DNA of 39,504 bases from Bacteroidetes bacterium ADurb.Bin012 (GTDB lineage Bacteria; Bacteroidota; Bacteroidia; Bacteroidales; TTA-H9): the NCBI GenBank assembly GCA_002071415.1, contig MWFC01000019.1, positions 1 through 39,504 of the forward strand, in the 5' to 3' direction. Each line of letters begins with the position of its first letter. Position 1 is the first letter of the stretch. The translations under genes were made by a program, and so were the position numbers. A model generated the notes under the pieces. That model was not told the origin of the DNA and did no database searches. It saw only the letters and a program-made list of their open reading frames with translations. This document shows, in pieces, positions 16,359-24,084 of the stretch.

Positions 16359-17504
16359 TTATGTATCTTTCATGAAGTTTGCGTTAAAAGTATCAAAAAT
16401 TGTACCGTCGCTTCCTATTATTCTCAGGGCTGCACTTACCATCAGGCAAGAATGCACAGGAACGACATCGAGAAGATCGCCGGGCTGAATCTTTTTGAGA
16501 AAATCTTTTGGAGCCTTTACAACGCCGTGTTCTTGGGAGAGCGAACTTAGCCAAGCCATCGGATATCGCCCTTGCCATTCAATAGAATCTCCATGAGCGC
16601 AAATAGCCCCAAAACATATCTCGTTGTGAGGTAAAGTTAAAAAATCCTTCCCTAAATGTATGGCTCCGCCATAAATCACGGCTCTTTCCTGTTCAGAATA
16701 TACGGCTACAATAGGACAAACCAAGCGAATAGCGATCTCATCCTGCGTACAGGTACCCAAATCATACTGCATCAAATCGTAGAAGACGAAATTACCCGGC
16801 CTCATTTCGTCTATGCCTTCATAACGATTGTCAATACTGCATGAAGGTGTATCTCCCATCGAATACAAAAATTTTCTTCCTGGGTAGAATACTTCGAGAT
16901 CATGACGTAAATGAGCTGTCATAGCAAGGGTGGCCGCGCGAATTTTTCTAATCTCATCAGTGTTATGAGCCTTATAAGTATGCCCATCGTGAAACAGGAA
17001 ACCTTCGATGGGTATTTGGAGTTCATCGGCCAATCGAATAAGAGGTAAAATTTTCTCAGCCGAGTATTCAAATCCAGATCTCCCCTGCCCTGTGTCTAAT
17101 TCGATGAAAAAATTCAAATGAAAGCTCAAAAAATCAAGTCTTGAGATTTTCTGTAAAGATGTCTCGTCTGAAATAAGTAGTGATAAATGCACTATCGAGG
17201 CAAGGCTCTTAATCTGTTCCCATTCGCGGAGATTTACAGGGAATGCGATGGTGATGTCGTTCCAGCCATCTTCGGCAAAATATTTGGCCATGCTAACCGA
17301 AGAAACTGTAATGGCACTTACTCCTGCCTGCCTGAAAAATCGCCCTATTCCCTTACTTTGATGCGTCTTGAAATGTGGACGAAATATAATCCCTTCCTGC
17401 CTGCTGATGTTCACCATCTTTTCGATATTGGCCTTACATTTAGGAATATCGAGCAAAACTTCGGGCTGGCAAAATGGGGGAGGACTATTCAAATATAGAT
17501 TCAT
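16359..17504 (-). CDS. D-threonine aldolase / D-serine dehydratase-like PLP enzyme
   Basis: 381 residues, alanine-racemase-type fold III. The N-terminal barrel has RPHFKTHQS (42-50), with PLP-lysine K46. Also seen: ELDTGQGRSGF, GFLFHDGHTY and SMGDTPSCS. The C-terminal D-ser-dehydrat-like domain ends with VPVHSCLMVSA, in which H351 and C353 form the HxC metal site of this family. It likely cleaves D-3-hydroxy amino acids to glycine plus aldehyde, or deaminates D-serine; which one cannot be told. It starts 10 bases after the uridine phosphorylase stop, so the two probably share an mRNA. Confidence 0.83.
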   Translation of the reverse strand: MNLYLNSPPPFCQPEVLLDIPKCKANIEKMVNISRQEGIIFRPHFKTHQSKGIGRFFRQAGVSAITVSSVSMAKYFAEDGWNDITIAFPVNLREWEQIKSLASIVHLSLLISDETSLQKISRLDFLSFHLNFFIELDTGQGRSGFEYSAEKILPLIRLADELQIPIEGFLFHDGHTYKAHNTDEIRKIRAATLAMTAHLRHDLEVFYPGRKFLYSMGDTPSCSIDNRYEGIDEMRPGNFVFYDLMQYDLGTCTQDEIAIRLVCPIVAVYSEQERAVIYGGAIHLGKDFLTLPHNEICFGAICAHGDSIEWQGRYPMAWLSSLSQEHGVVKAPKDFLKKIQPGDLLDVVPVHSCLMVSAALRIIGSDGTIFDTFNANFMKDT

Positions 17505-17514
17505 GAATAAAATT

Positions 17515-18390
17515 CTATGAATGAGTCATTTTTTCGAGAACCAAACGAATAAGTTCGTTCATGCGAGAACGATAATCAGGGCTAAATTTTCCTGTAGCTC
17601 TGTTGGCAATGGTAAGGCAAATAGTCAGAGCCTGGTGTCCCATAAGTGCCGATAAACCATACAGAGCCGAGGTCTCCATTTCGAAATTGGTAATACAACG
17701 ATCACGATAGCGAAACCTCATCAATCGTTCGTCCATATCGGGCATAGCCAGTGGTAAACGCAATTTACGACCTTGCGGGCCATAAAAGCCTGGTGCAGTC
17801 GCAGTAATTCCTCTTACAACCTCTTCACCCATCAAGCTCAATAATTCGGAAGAACCCCTAACCACATAAGGCTTACCCATGTCGAGCTTCCATTGTGTTT
17901 GACGGATAAATTCTTCGGCTATTTCTTCATCGAATGAATTTCCTTCGGGACGATAAAAACGCAATAAAGTATCAAGGCCTATGGCATATTCCGCCGCTAC
18001 GAAAGCATCGACTGGAATATCGGGCTGAAGGCTTCCCGAAGTTCCAATCCTGATAAGTCGTAAAAAAGTTTTCTGGGGTTTTTCTTCGAAAGTAGTTAGA
18101 TCGATATTTACCAACGCATCTAACTCATTTACTACAATATCGATGTTATCTGGCCCCATCCCGGTCGAAATAACCGATATTCCTGTTTTGCCTATCCAAC
18201 CCGTATGAACCAATATCTCGCGATTCTGTCCTTGAAATTCCAAACGGTCGAAATGGCTTGAAACCATTGATACCCGACCAGGATCTCCAACCAAAATTAC
18301 CGTATCGGCAAGCTGCTCGGGCTTTATCCTTAAATGATAAATATTCCCATCAGCACTGAGAACAAGTTCGGAAGCGTTGGGTCTTGGCAT
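17515..18390 (-). CDS. udp: Uridine phosphorylase / NP-I family nucleoside phosphorylase
   Basis: 291 residues. Catalyses phosphorolysis of a nucleoside to base and ribose-1-phosphate. NP-I features: VGDPGRV (34-40, phosphate site), ISTGMGPDNIDIV, RIGTSGSLQPDIPVD, and the ribose/base-binding NFEMETSALYGLSALMGH. The FEMETSALY signature and overall length favour uridine over purine nucleosides. First gene of a minus-strand unit (udp, PLP enzyme, SirB1-like). A -7 box is at 18445-18452. Confidence 0.85.
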   Translation of the reverse strand: MPRPNASELVLSADGNIYHLRIKPEQLADTVILVGDPGRVSMVSSHFDRLEFQGQNREILVHTGWIGKTGISVISTGMGPDNIDIVVNELDALVNIDLTTFEEKPQKTFLRLIRIGTSGSLQPDIPVDAFVAAEYAIGLDTLLRFYRPEGNSFDEEIAEEFIRQTQWKLDMGKPYVVRGSSELLSLMGEEVVRGITATAPGFYGPQGRKLRLPLAMPDMDERLMRFRYRDRCITNFEMETSALYGLSALMGHQALTICLTIANRATGKFSPDYRSRMNELIRLVLEKMTHS

Positions 18391-18444
18391 AAACCTAAAA
18401 TATTTATCGATAAACAGAAAAGAATATAGAAAATTTTAGAGAGG

Positions 18445-18452
18445 CAAAACTA
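18445..18452 (-). promoter_or_regulatory. -7 promoter box for udp
   Basis: TAGTTTTG followed by C on the minus strand; leader about 50 nt. No clear -33. Confidence 0.5.
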
Positions 18453-18645
18453 AAGATAAAAAGGTCATAAAAGAAGAAAAAGAATTTTTATCAATCATCG
18501 ACCACTGAACGAAGAATGACATGTTAGTGAGCAATCTAGCCAAACATAATGGGTAATGTGAATAAGGCTGCAATTCGAATTTATTTCTTTCCAAGTCGTC
18601 AGGAAGGTTTTATGTCGAATCTTTTATATTAGACAGGAATGATTT

Positions 18646-18653
18646 TAATTTTG
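18646..18653 (+). promoter_or_regulatory. -7 promoter box for ispG
   Basis: TAATTTTG followed by C, 16 bases before the GTG start at 18670, giving a very short leader. Confidence 0.55.
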
Positions 18654-18669
18654 CAGAAAATGCATATCT

Positions 18670-20364
18670 GTGGAAAAATATCCATTCTATATTCAAAAAG
18701 ATTATCAAAGATTAACGACCATTGAAATTCCCGTTGGGGATATACCGGTTGGAGGAACAAATCCCATTCGTATTCAGAGCATGACCAATACTTTTACGAT
18801 GGATACCGAAGCCACTGTCGCTCAGGCCATTCGATTGTTCGATGCAGGTTGTGATTATGTGCGTATCACGGCCCAGGGACCTAAAGAAGCTTCGAATCTA
18901 AAAGCGATAAAAGAAGAGCTCCACCTAAGAGGATATACAAAGCCCTTAATAGCCGACATTCATTACAGTCCGAAAGCCGCCGAAATTGCCGCTGCTGTTG
19001 TCGAAAAAGTGAGAATCAATCCAGGCAATTACATTGGCCCGCACATGGGAAAAATTACTTATACCGATAAGGAATATCGGGAGGAATTAGAAATCATATA
19101 CGATCATATAAAACCTTTATTGGAAATATGCCGTCAATATGGAACTGCATTGCGTATTGGAAGCAATCACGGATCGCTGTCGAAGCGCATCCTTTCTCGT
19201 TATGGAGACACACCCGAAGGAATGGTAGCCTCAGCCATCGAGTTTATTGAGATTTGCGAAGACCTCGATTTCGATCATATAGTTTTATCGATGAAATCGA
19301 GCAACCCTCGCATCATGATTGAAGCCAATCGTTTACTTGCAATGACGATGTTGAAGAGAGGCAAAGTTTATCCTGTACATCTGGGTGTAACCGAAGCAGG
19401 TGATGGAGAAGATGGAAGGATAAAATCGGCTGCAGGCATAGGAGCTTTACTTGCCGAAGGGATTGGCGATACTATTCGCGTGTCATTGACCGAAGAACCT
19501 GAAGCCGAGATTCCAGTAGCCTCTATACTCAAAGAAATGACCAGTGTTTTTCCGTTAAATCCTCTTGCATTCGGTTTAAAAAACTATCGTTATGAGAACT
19601 TTCAGAAAGAAAAATTCGTTAGCAATGAAATACATGAAATCGGCGGTATGAATCCTCCTTTAGTGATTGGTCAGACATCATCTGCAGATATCGTTATTTT
19701 ATCCGACCTCCCATTTCGAACCCATCAGATTCATACCCAATCGTTTCCATCTCACCTTGAGATTGCAAGACTTCAGGAAGAATTGCCCATAGTGATTCAT
19801 TCCGACCATCCTCGTGAATTGATTGCCCTGAGGGCAGCAGTTATACATCTGAGGAATCAGGGTATGAATCAGCCTATTATTATAAAAAGAAGCTCTTACG
19901 AGGCCAAACCAGAGAAATTCATTACCGAATCCGCTGCGGTAATGGGACCTGCATTCCAGGAAGGATTGGGACAAGCCATCTGGCTCGAAAATCCCAAATT
20001 AAAGCCAGAACAGCTGGTCAACATTTCCTTTTCCATCCTTCAATCGGTTAAAGCACGCATCTCCCGTACCGAATACATTGCATGCCCTTCGTGTGGCCGA
20101 ACACTTTTTAATATTCAACCCACACTTCGAAGCATCAAGGAGCGCACTTCTCATCTCAAAGGGCTTACTATTGCTGTTATGGGTTGCATAGTAAATGGAC
20201 CTGGTGAAATGGCCGGAGCCGATTATGGCTATGTAGGTGCAGGTAGAGGAAAAATTACTCTTTATAAAGGACATGCTCCTGTGAAAAGAAATATTCCAGA
20301 AGAAATGGCCGTGGATGAATTGATCGATTTAATCCGTCAGAACGGCGATTGGATAGAACCTTAA
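18670..20364 (+). CDS. ispG: 4-hydroxy-3-methylbut-2-en-1-yl diphosphate synthase, large three-domain form
   Basis: 564 residues; the MEP-pathway enzyme that reduces MEcPP to HMBPP with a 4Fe-4S cluster. The N-terminal TIM barrel includes PIRIQSMTNT, IADIHYSP and VRINPGN. The C-terminal [4Fe-4S] domain has C472 and C475 in ACPSCGRTLFN and C506 in GCIVNGPGE (E513), the three-Cys-plus-Glu ligand set. At 564 residues against about 370 in E. coli, it carries the extra middle domain seen in plant, Chlamydia and Bacteroidota enzymes. The start is GTG at 18670; the nearby ATG at 18660 is out of frame. The PHP gene follows 11 bases after the stop. Confidence 0.95.
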   Translation: MEKYPFYIQKDYQRLTTIEIPVGDIPVGGTNPIRIQSMTNTFTMDTEATVAQAIRLFDAGCDYVRITAQGPKEASNLKAIKEELHLRGYTKPLIADIHYSPKAAEIAAAVVEKVRINPGNYIGPHMGKITYTDKEYREELEIIYDHIKPLLEICRQYGTALRIGSNHGSLSKRILSRYGDTPEGMVASAIEFIEICEDLDFDHIVLSMKSSNPRIMIEANRLLAMTMLKRGKVYPVHLGVTEAGDGEDGRIKSAAGIGALLAEGIGDTIRVSLTEEPEAEIPVASILKEMTSVFPLNPLAFGLKNYRYENFQKEKFVSNEIHEIGGMNPPLVIGQTSSADIVILSDLPFRTHQIHTQSFPSHLEIARLQEELPIVIHSDHPRELIALRAAVIHLRNQGMNQPIIIKRSSYEAKPEKFITESAAVMGPAFQEGLGQAIWLENPKLKPEQLVNISFSILQSVKARISRTEYIACPSCGRTLFNIQPTLRSIKERTSHLKGLTIAVMGCIVNGPGEMAGADYGYVGAGRGKITLYKGHAPVKRNIPEEMAVDELIDLIRQNGDWIEP

Positions 20365-20375
20365 AGCCTTTGTCG

Positions 20376-21200
20376 ATGTATTGTTATCATACCCATACCT
20401 ATTTCTGCGATGGAACTTCCGCTCCTGAACTCTATGTAAAAAATGCCCTTCAGCTTCATTTCTATTCTTTAGGTTTTTCGGGACATGCACCTGTGCCATT
20501 CGCCAATAATTTTGCTATACCCAACGAAAAACTTATATCTTACTGTGAAGAAATAAATTCACTCAAATCGAAGTATCAAAATAAACTGAGTATTTTATTA
20601 GGTTTGGAAATGGATTATATCCCCGGAGTTTCCAAACCCTTCGAAGAATTAGCCAGGGAATGCCATCTTGATTATACCATAGGTTCGGTTCATTTCGTGA
20701 GAAATGTTGCAAAGGAAGAGCTATGGTTCATCGATGGCCCCAAAAGAGAAATATGGGACAAGGGTCTCGAGGAAGTAATGGAAGGCGATGTTAAATGGGG
20801 TGTGAATCTTTACTATCGACAAATACAGGAAATGATAGAACGAGAAAAAACCGATATTGTAGGTCATCTCGATAAAATAATGATGTATAATGCTCATCGT
20901 TATTTCTCGGAAAATGAACCCTGGTATCGTTATCTTGTCATCGAAACTCTCATGAAGGTCCAACAATGCGGGGCTATCCTCGAAATAAATACGCGCGGAC
21001 TCTATAAGAAACTGTCCGATCAACTATTCCCGTCCGAAACATTTCTTCCTGTCATAAAAGAATTAGGCATCCCTGTGGTTATATCGGCCGATGCTCATCA
21101 TCCATCCGAGATTGGATTATTATTTTCGCAAACCCTCGATCTTCTCCTCTCGAAAGGTTTCGAAGAAATAAACCATAAAGGGTTCAAGTGCTATAATTAA
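20376..21200 (+). CDS. PHP-domain phosphoesterase (histidinol-phosphatase family)
   Basis: 274 residues. PHP metal motifs: YHTHTYFCDG with H5 and H7, LGFSGHAPVPF, LLGLEMDY, TIGSVHFV, DIVGHLDKI, EINTRGL, and VISADAHHPSEIG at the C-terminus. The HisJ/HisK-type layout suggests L-histidinol-phosphate phosphatase, but no his genes are nearby, so the substrate is uncertain. A TTG at 20349 would overlap ispG; the ATG at 20376 directly before the HxH motif is the better start. Its stop lies 3 bases from the convergent M48 gene. Confidence 0.8.
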   Translation: MYCYHTHTYFCDGTSAPELYVKNALQLHFYSLGFSGHAPVPFANNFAIPNEKLISYCEEINSLKSKYQNKLSILLGLEMDYIPGVSKPFEELARECHLDYTIGSVHFVRNVAKEELWFIDGPKREIWDKGLEEVMEGDVKWGVNLYYRQIQEMIEREKTDIVGHLDKIMMYNAHRYFSENEPWYRYLVIETLMKVQQCGAILEINTRGLYKKLSDQLFPSETFLPVIKELGIPVVISADAHHPSEIGLLFSQTLDLLLSKGFEEINHKGFKCYN

Positions 21201-21203
21201 ATT

Positions 21204-22004
21204 TTAAGGGAGAGCATTTTTAAATTCCTTGTAACGTTCTGCGAAAGTGGCGCCATGCATTCCACCCAGAGCCTGAAAATGCTCTTCGATCTTCGCCAGC
21301 CTGTCTTCTGGAGAAGGATGTGTACTTAAGAATGTAGGTGGATATGGCTCGCCTTCCATTTTTTCGAAGAAATCTCCCAAACTGGCCGCATCATATTCAG
21401 TGGCATATAAAAACTTTACCGCATATTCGTCGGCTTCGTATTCCTGAGAACGGCTAAAGGCAAGCGTGCCAAGGCCTAAAGCTAACTCAGCAGCAATTTG
21501 TTCGGCAAAGTTTGGGTTGCTACCAAGTAAAACTCCTAATAAAATCTCCAAACCATAGACTTTTGTGAGCTGATCAGTAGAATGACGCCTGTCGGCATGG
21601 GCCATTTCATGAGCCATTACTCCCGCAAACTGCGCCTCATTATCCAAAAACTTGATGATACCCGTATAGAAATACATGTCGCCTCCAGGCAGGCTAAACG
21701 CATTAATCATAGTATCGTTCCTGATGATCTTGCAGTTCCATCGAAACTTTGTGGCATATTTTACCTTTCCTGAAGCAAGAATCGTATTGCGAATCCGATA
21801 AAGATGATCATAAGCCGAAGCATACTTGACAGGATCGAGAATGGGATATTCCTGAGGGTTTGCGGCTATCTCATTGGAAACCTGCTCACCTAAGGCTATA
21901 TCATCCTCGATGGTAAAAATATTGATGGAAGTGTCGTCTTTCGAACAACTATTCAAAACGACGATAAACAAACAAGAGATAAATGCCAGATAGAGTTTTT
22001 TCAT
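21204..22004 (-). CDS. M48 family metalloprotease, lipoprotein
   Basis: 266 residues. Lipoprotein signal with lipobox VLNSC (C20). Zinc motif HEMAH at 132-136 and third ligand E190 in QEYEADEYA, as in M48 (BepA/LoiP-like) proteases. Ser-Lys-Asp-Asp follows the lipidated Cys, resembling the Bacteroidota lipoprotein export signal, so the protein may face outward rather than the periplasm. Likely role: envelope protein quality control (inferred from family). A -7 box is at 22039-22046. Confidence 0.88.
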   Translation of the reverse strand: MKKLYLAFISCLFIVVLNSCSKDDTSINIFTIEDDIALGEQVSNEIAANPQEYPILDPVKYASAYDHLYRIRNTILASGKVKYATKFRWNCKIIRNDTMINAFSLPGGDMYFYTGIIKFLDNEAQFAGVMAHEMAHADRRHSTDQLTKVYGLEILLGVLLGSNPNFAEQIAAELALGLGTLAFSRSQEYEADEYAVKFLYATEYDAASLGDFFEKMEGEPYPPTFLSTHPSPEDRLAKIEEHFQALGGMHGATFAERYKEFKNALP

Positions 22005-22038
22005 AGTTTCGGGAGGATTTCTGAGGAGGTTATCTAAA

Positions 22039-22046
22039 CAAAATTA
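22039..22046 (-). promoter_or_regulatory. -7 promoter box for the M48 gene
   Basis: TAATTTTG on the minus strand, 34 bases before the ATG. A TTG lies only 12 bases upstream, too close for a standard -33. Confidence 0.5.
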
Positions 22047-22119
22047 CTAAAAGAAAATCAACTCACACGCAATAAACAGAAATATTCTCCTCATGAAAGG
22101 CAATTATGATTACCTTGGT

Positions 22120-23121
22120 TTATCTGGGATCGTAGGCCCATTTCAGATAGATAGCGCCCCAGGTGAAGCCAGCACCAAAAGTAGCCAGAATGATATTATC
22201 TCCTTTATGCATCTGATGTTCCCATTCGTACAAACAAAGAGGAAGTGTGGCCGAAGTGGTATTACCATATTTATCGATATTTATCATCACCTTTTTTTTC
22301 GGCAGGCGCATACGTCGGGCTACTGCTTCGATGATACGGTTATTGGCCTGATGGGGAACCAACCAATGAATAGTTTCAGAAGTTAATCCATGTTTTTCCA
22401 TCATTTCGACGGCAACGTCGGCCATAGAGGCTACTGCGGCCTTAAATACGACTTGCCCTTCCTGATAGATGTAATGTTCACGGGCTTCAACCGTACGATG
22501 GGTAGGAGGATATACCGAACCTCCGGCTTTTTGATACAGATAGATGCGGCCATATCCATCGGTATGAAGTATTTCGTCGATATAGCCAACTTCGGTATCA
22601 GCGGTGGGTTCGATAAGCACCGCACCAGCAGCGTCTCCAAACAAAGGGCAAGTGCTACGATCGGTATAATCCGTAATGGATGACATCTTATCGGCACCTA
22701 CCAACACTACCTTCTTATATCGCCCCGATTCTACAAACTTCGCAGCACTCGAAAGACCAATAAGAAAACTCGAACAGGCTGCGTTCAAATCAAAACAAAA
22801 GGCATTCTTAATCCTAACCTTATCGGCGATGATTGCCGAAGTAGAAGGAAAAAGATGATCAGGGGTTACCGTCGAACAAATCAATAAATCAATCTCTTCG
22901 GGCTTTGTTCCTGTTTTGCGTAAAAGTTCATTCACCGCAGGAGTTCCCAAATCGGATGTACCTTTGCCTTTCCCTCTCAAAATCCTTCGAGTCTTGATTC
23001 CAACCCGCGTCATGATCCATTCATCCGAGGTATCAACCATTCTGCTAATCTCCTCATTGGTCAGGATATAATCCGGTACATAAGCACCTACTCCCGTAAT
23101 TGCAGCACGTATCTTGGTCAT
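22120..23121 (-). CDS. fabH: 3-oxoacyl-[acyl-carrier-protein] synthase III
   Basis: 333 residues. Starts fatty acid synthesis by condensing an acyl-CoA primer with malonyl-ACP. The catalytic triad is visible: C116 in [10 protein letters not shown]257 in VPHQANNR, N287 in [12 protein letters not shown]. Last gene of a yceD-rpmF-fabH cluster; plsX, often found between rpmF and fabH, is absent. A perfect 20-bp palindrome overlaps the start codon (23120-23139). In Bacteroidota FabH often accepts branched primers, but that cannot be read from the sequence. Confidence 0.95.
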   Translation of the reverse strand: MTKIRAAITGVGAYVPDYILTNEEISRMVDTSDEWIMTRVGIKTRRILRGKGKGTSDLGTPAVNELLRKTGTKPEEIDLLICSTVTPDHLFPSTSAIIADKVRIKNAFCFDLNAACSSFLIGLSSAAKFVESGRYKKVVLVGADKMSSITDYTDRSTCPLFGDAAGAVLIEPTADTEVGYIDEILHTDGYGRIYLYQKAGGSVYPPTHRTVEAREHYIYQEGQVVFKAAVASMADVAVEMMEKHGLTSETIHWLVPHQANNRIIEAVARRMRLPKKKVMINIDKYGNTTSATLPLCLYEWEHQMHKGDNIILATFGAGFTWGAIYLKWAYDPR

Positions 23122-23139
23122 TTTAATTGCAATTAAAAT
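23120..23139. promoter_or_regulatory. Perfect 20-bp palindrome at the fabH start
   Basis: ATTTTAATTGCAATTAAAAT is its own reverse complement and overlaps the fabH ATG (23119-23121). It could be an operator or an RNA hairpin affecting translation; the regulator is unknown. Confidence 0.45.
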
Positions 23140-23259
23140 AGATTGTAATGTATTCTGCTTCGAAACGATTTAACCTCAGGCAATAAGTAAAAAAAATTCT
23201 CACAAAAATCTCTTGTCAAAGAATCTTTCAATCAATACAAATTTTAAGTATGAAGAAAT

Positions 23260-23445
23260 TTATTTCATCTTTTCGACTTCCATTACCTGACGGCCTCTAT
23301 AGAAACCACACGAAGGACATACTCTGTGGTAAAGCACTGGTGAGCCACAGTTGGGACATGCAAAGGCAGCCGGCATCTTGGCTTTGTAATGGGTTCTTCT
23401 CTTACGCGTTCTGGTCTTCGACCATCTTCTTTTGGGATTCGGCAT
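23260..23445 (-). CDS. rpmF: 50S ribosomal protein L32
   Basis: 61 residues beginning MPNPKRRWSKTRTRKRR, the standard L32 start. A zinc ribbon is present (C30, C33, C43, C46 in CPNCG and CPSCG), so this is the zinc-binding form. It lies 32 bases after yceD and 138 bases before fabH. Confidence 0.97.
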   Translation of the reverse strand: MPNPKRRWSKTRTRKRRTHYKAKMPAAFACPNCGSPVLYHRVCPSCGFYRGRQVMEVEKMK

Positions 23446-23477
23446 CTCTTACAATTTTTAGTTTGAATTATGAAATA

Positions 23478-24002
23478 TCAATCGGTTTTTAAACGATTTA
23501 AAACTTCCCATCTGGGATCTATTTGATTTTCCTTTGGTGCAAGTCTTTCCAGAATTTCAAGATTCTCCTTGTTGCATTCCGGATTCCCATTCTCATCGGG
23601 TAAGTGCAAACGATGATATGGTACCATCAAATGAATAAAATCATACAACATCTGCGAAATATCCACTTCATGGCTTCCCTGGGGTAAAACCAAAACGTCA
23701 TCATCTTCTTCGATATATTCAGGGCCGAACTTTATGTAAACCTCTTCCTTCCCTGCGATAGGTTGCATATATTCGTAGGCACAACGATCGCAAACCACCT
23801 CCACCGCACCATGGATATCGAAATGAAGCACTAACATCTTTTTCTGTTTTTCCAGATCCAAATCCACTTTAACTTTTCCAGCATGAATCTCGCTTTCTTC
23901 GAAACAATCGAAAAACTTCGATCCAATGTCGAAATCGTAATGATGATGACCCAGCGCCAAGCCTGAGAATCCCAGATGATATGGTTTCAATGCATTCAAC
24001 AC
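23478..24002 (-). CDS. yceD: DUF177 / YceD family protein
   Basis: 174 residues. YceD proteins are conserved next to rpmF and are linked to 23S rRNA/ribosome maturation. Seen: the metal-like CDRC motif in VVCDRCAYEYMQP, acidic EEDDDVLVLP, and HEVDISQMLYDFIHLMVPYH typical of the family. The start is GTG at 24002; no ATG is available nearby. First gene of the yceD-rpmF-fabH unit with a -7 box 20 bases upstream. Confidence 0.85.
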   Translation of the reverse strand: MLNALKPYHLGFSGLALGHHHYDFDIGSKFFDCFEESEIHAGKVKVDLDLEKQKKMLVLHFDIHGAVEVVCDRCAYEYMQPIAGKEEVYIKFGPEYIEEDDDVLVLPQGSHEVDISQMLYDFIHLMVPYHRLHLPDENGNPECNKENLEILERLAPKENQIDPRWEVLNRLKTD

Positions 24003-24022
24003 TTCTCACAGAAATTGGAGGG

Positions 24023-24030
24023 CAAAATTA
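24023..24030 (-). promoter_or_regulatory. -7 promoter box for yceD-rpmF-fabH
   Basis: TAATTTTG followed by C on the minus strand, 20 bases upstream of the GTG at 24002. Confidence 0.55.
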
Positions 24031-24084
24031 CGAAATAAAATGTTCGAAAATGAAAACCCTAAATAAAGCGATGAACCCGAATAT

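Noticed and set aside
22031-22061. TTG as -33 element for the M48 promoter
   Set aside because: Only 12 bases separate it from the -7 box; 17-23 are expected.
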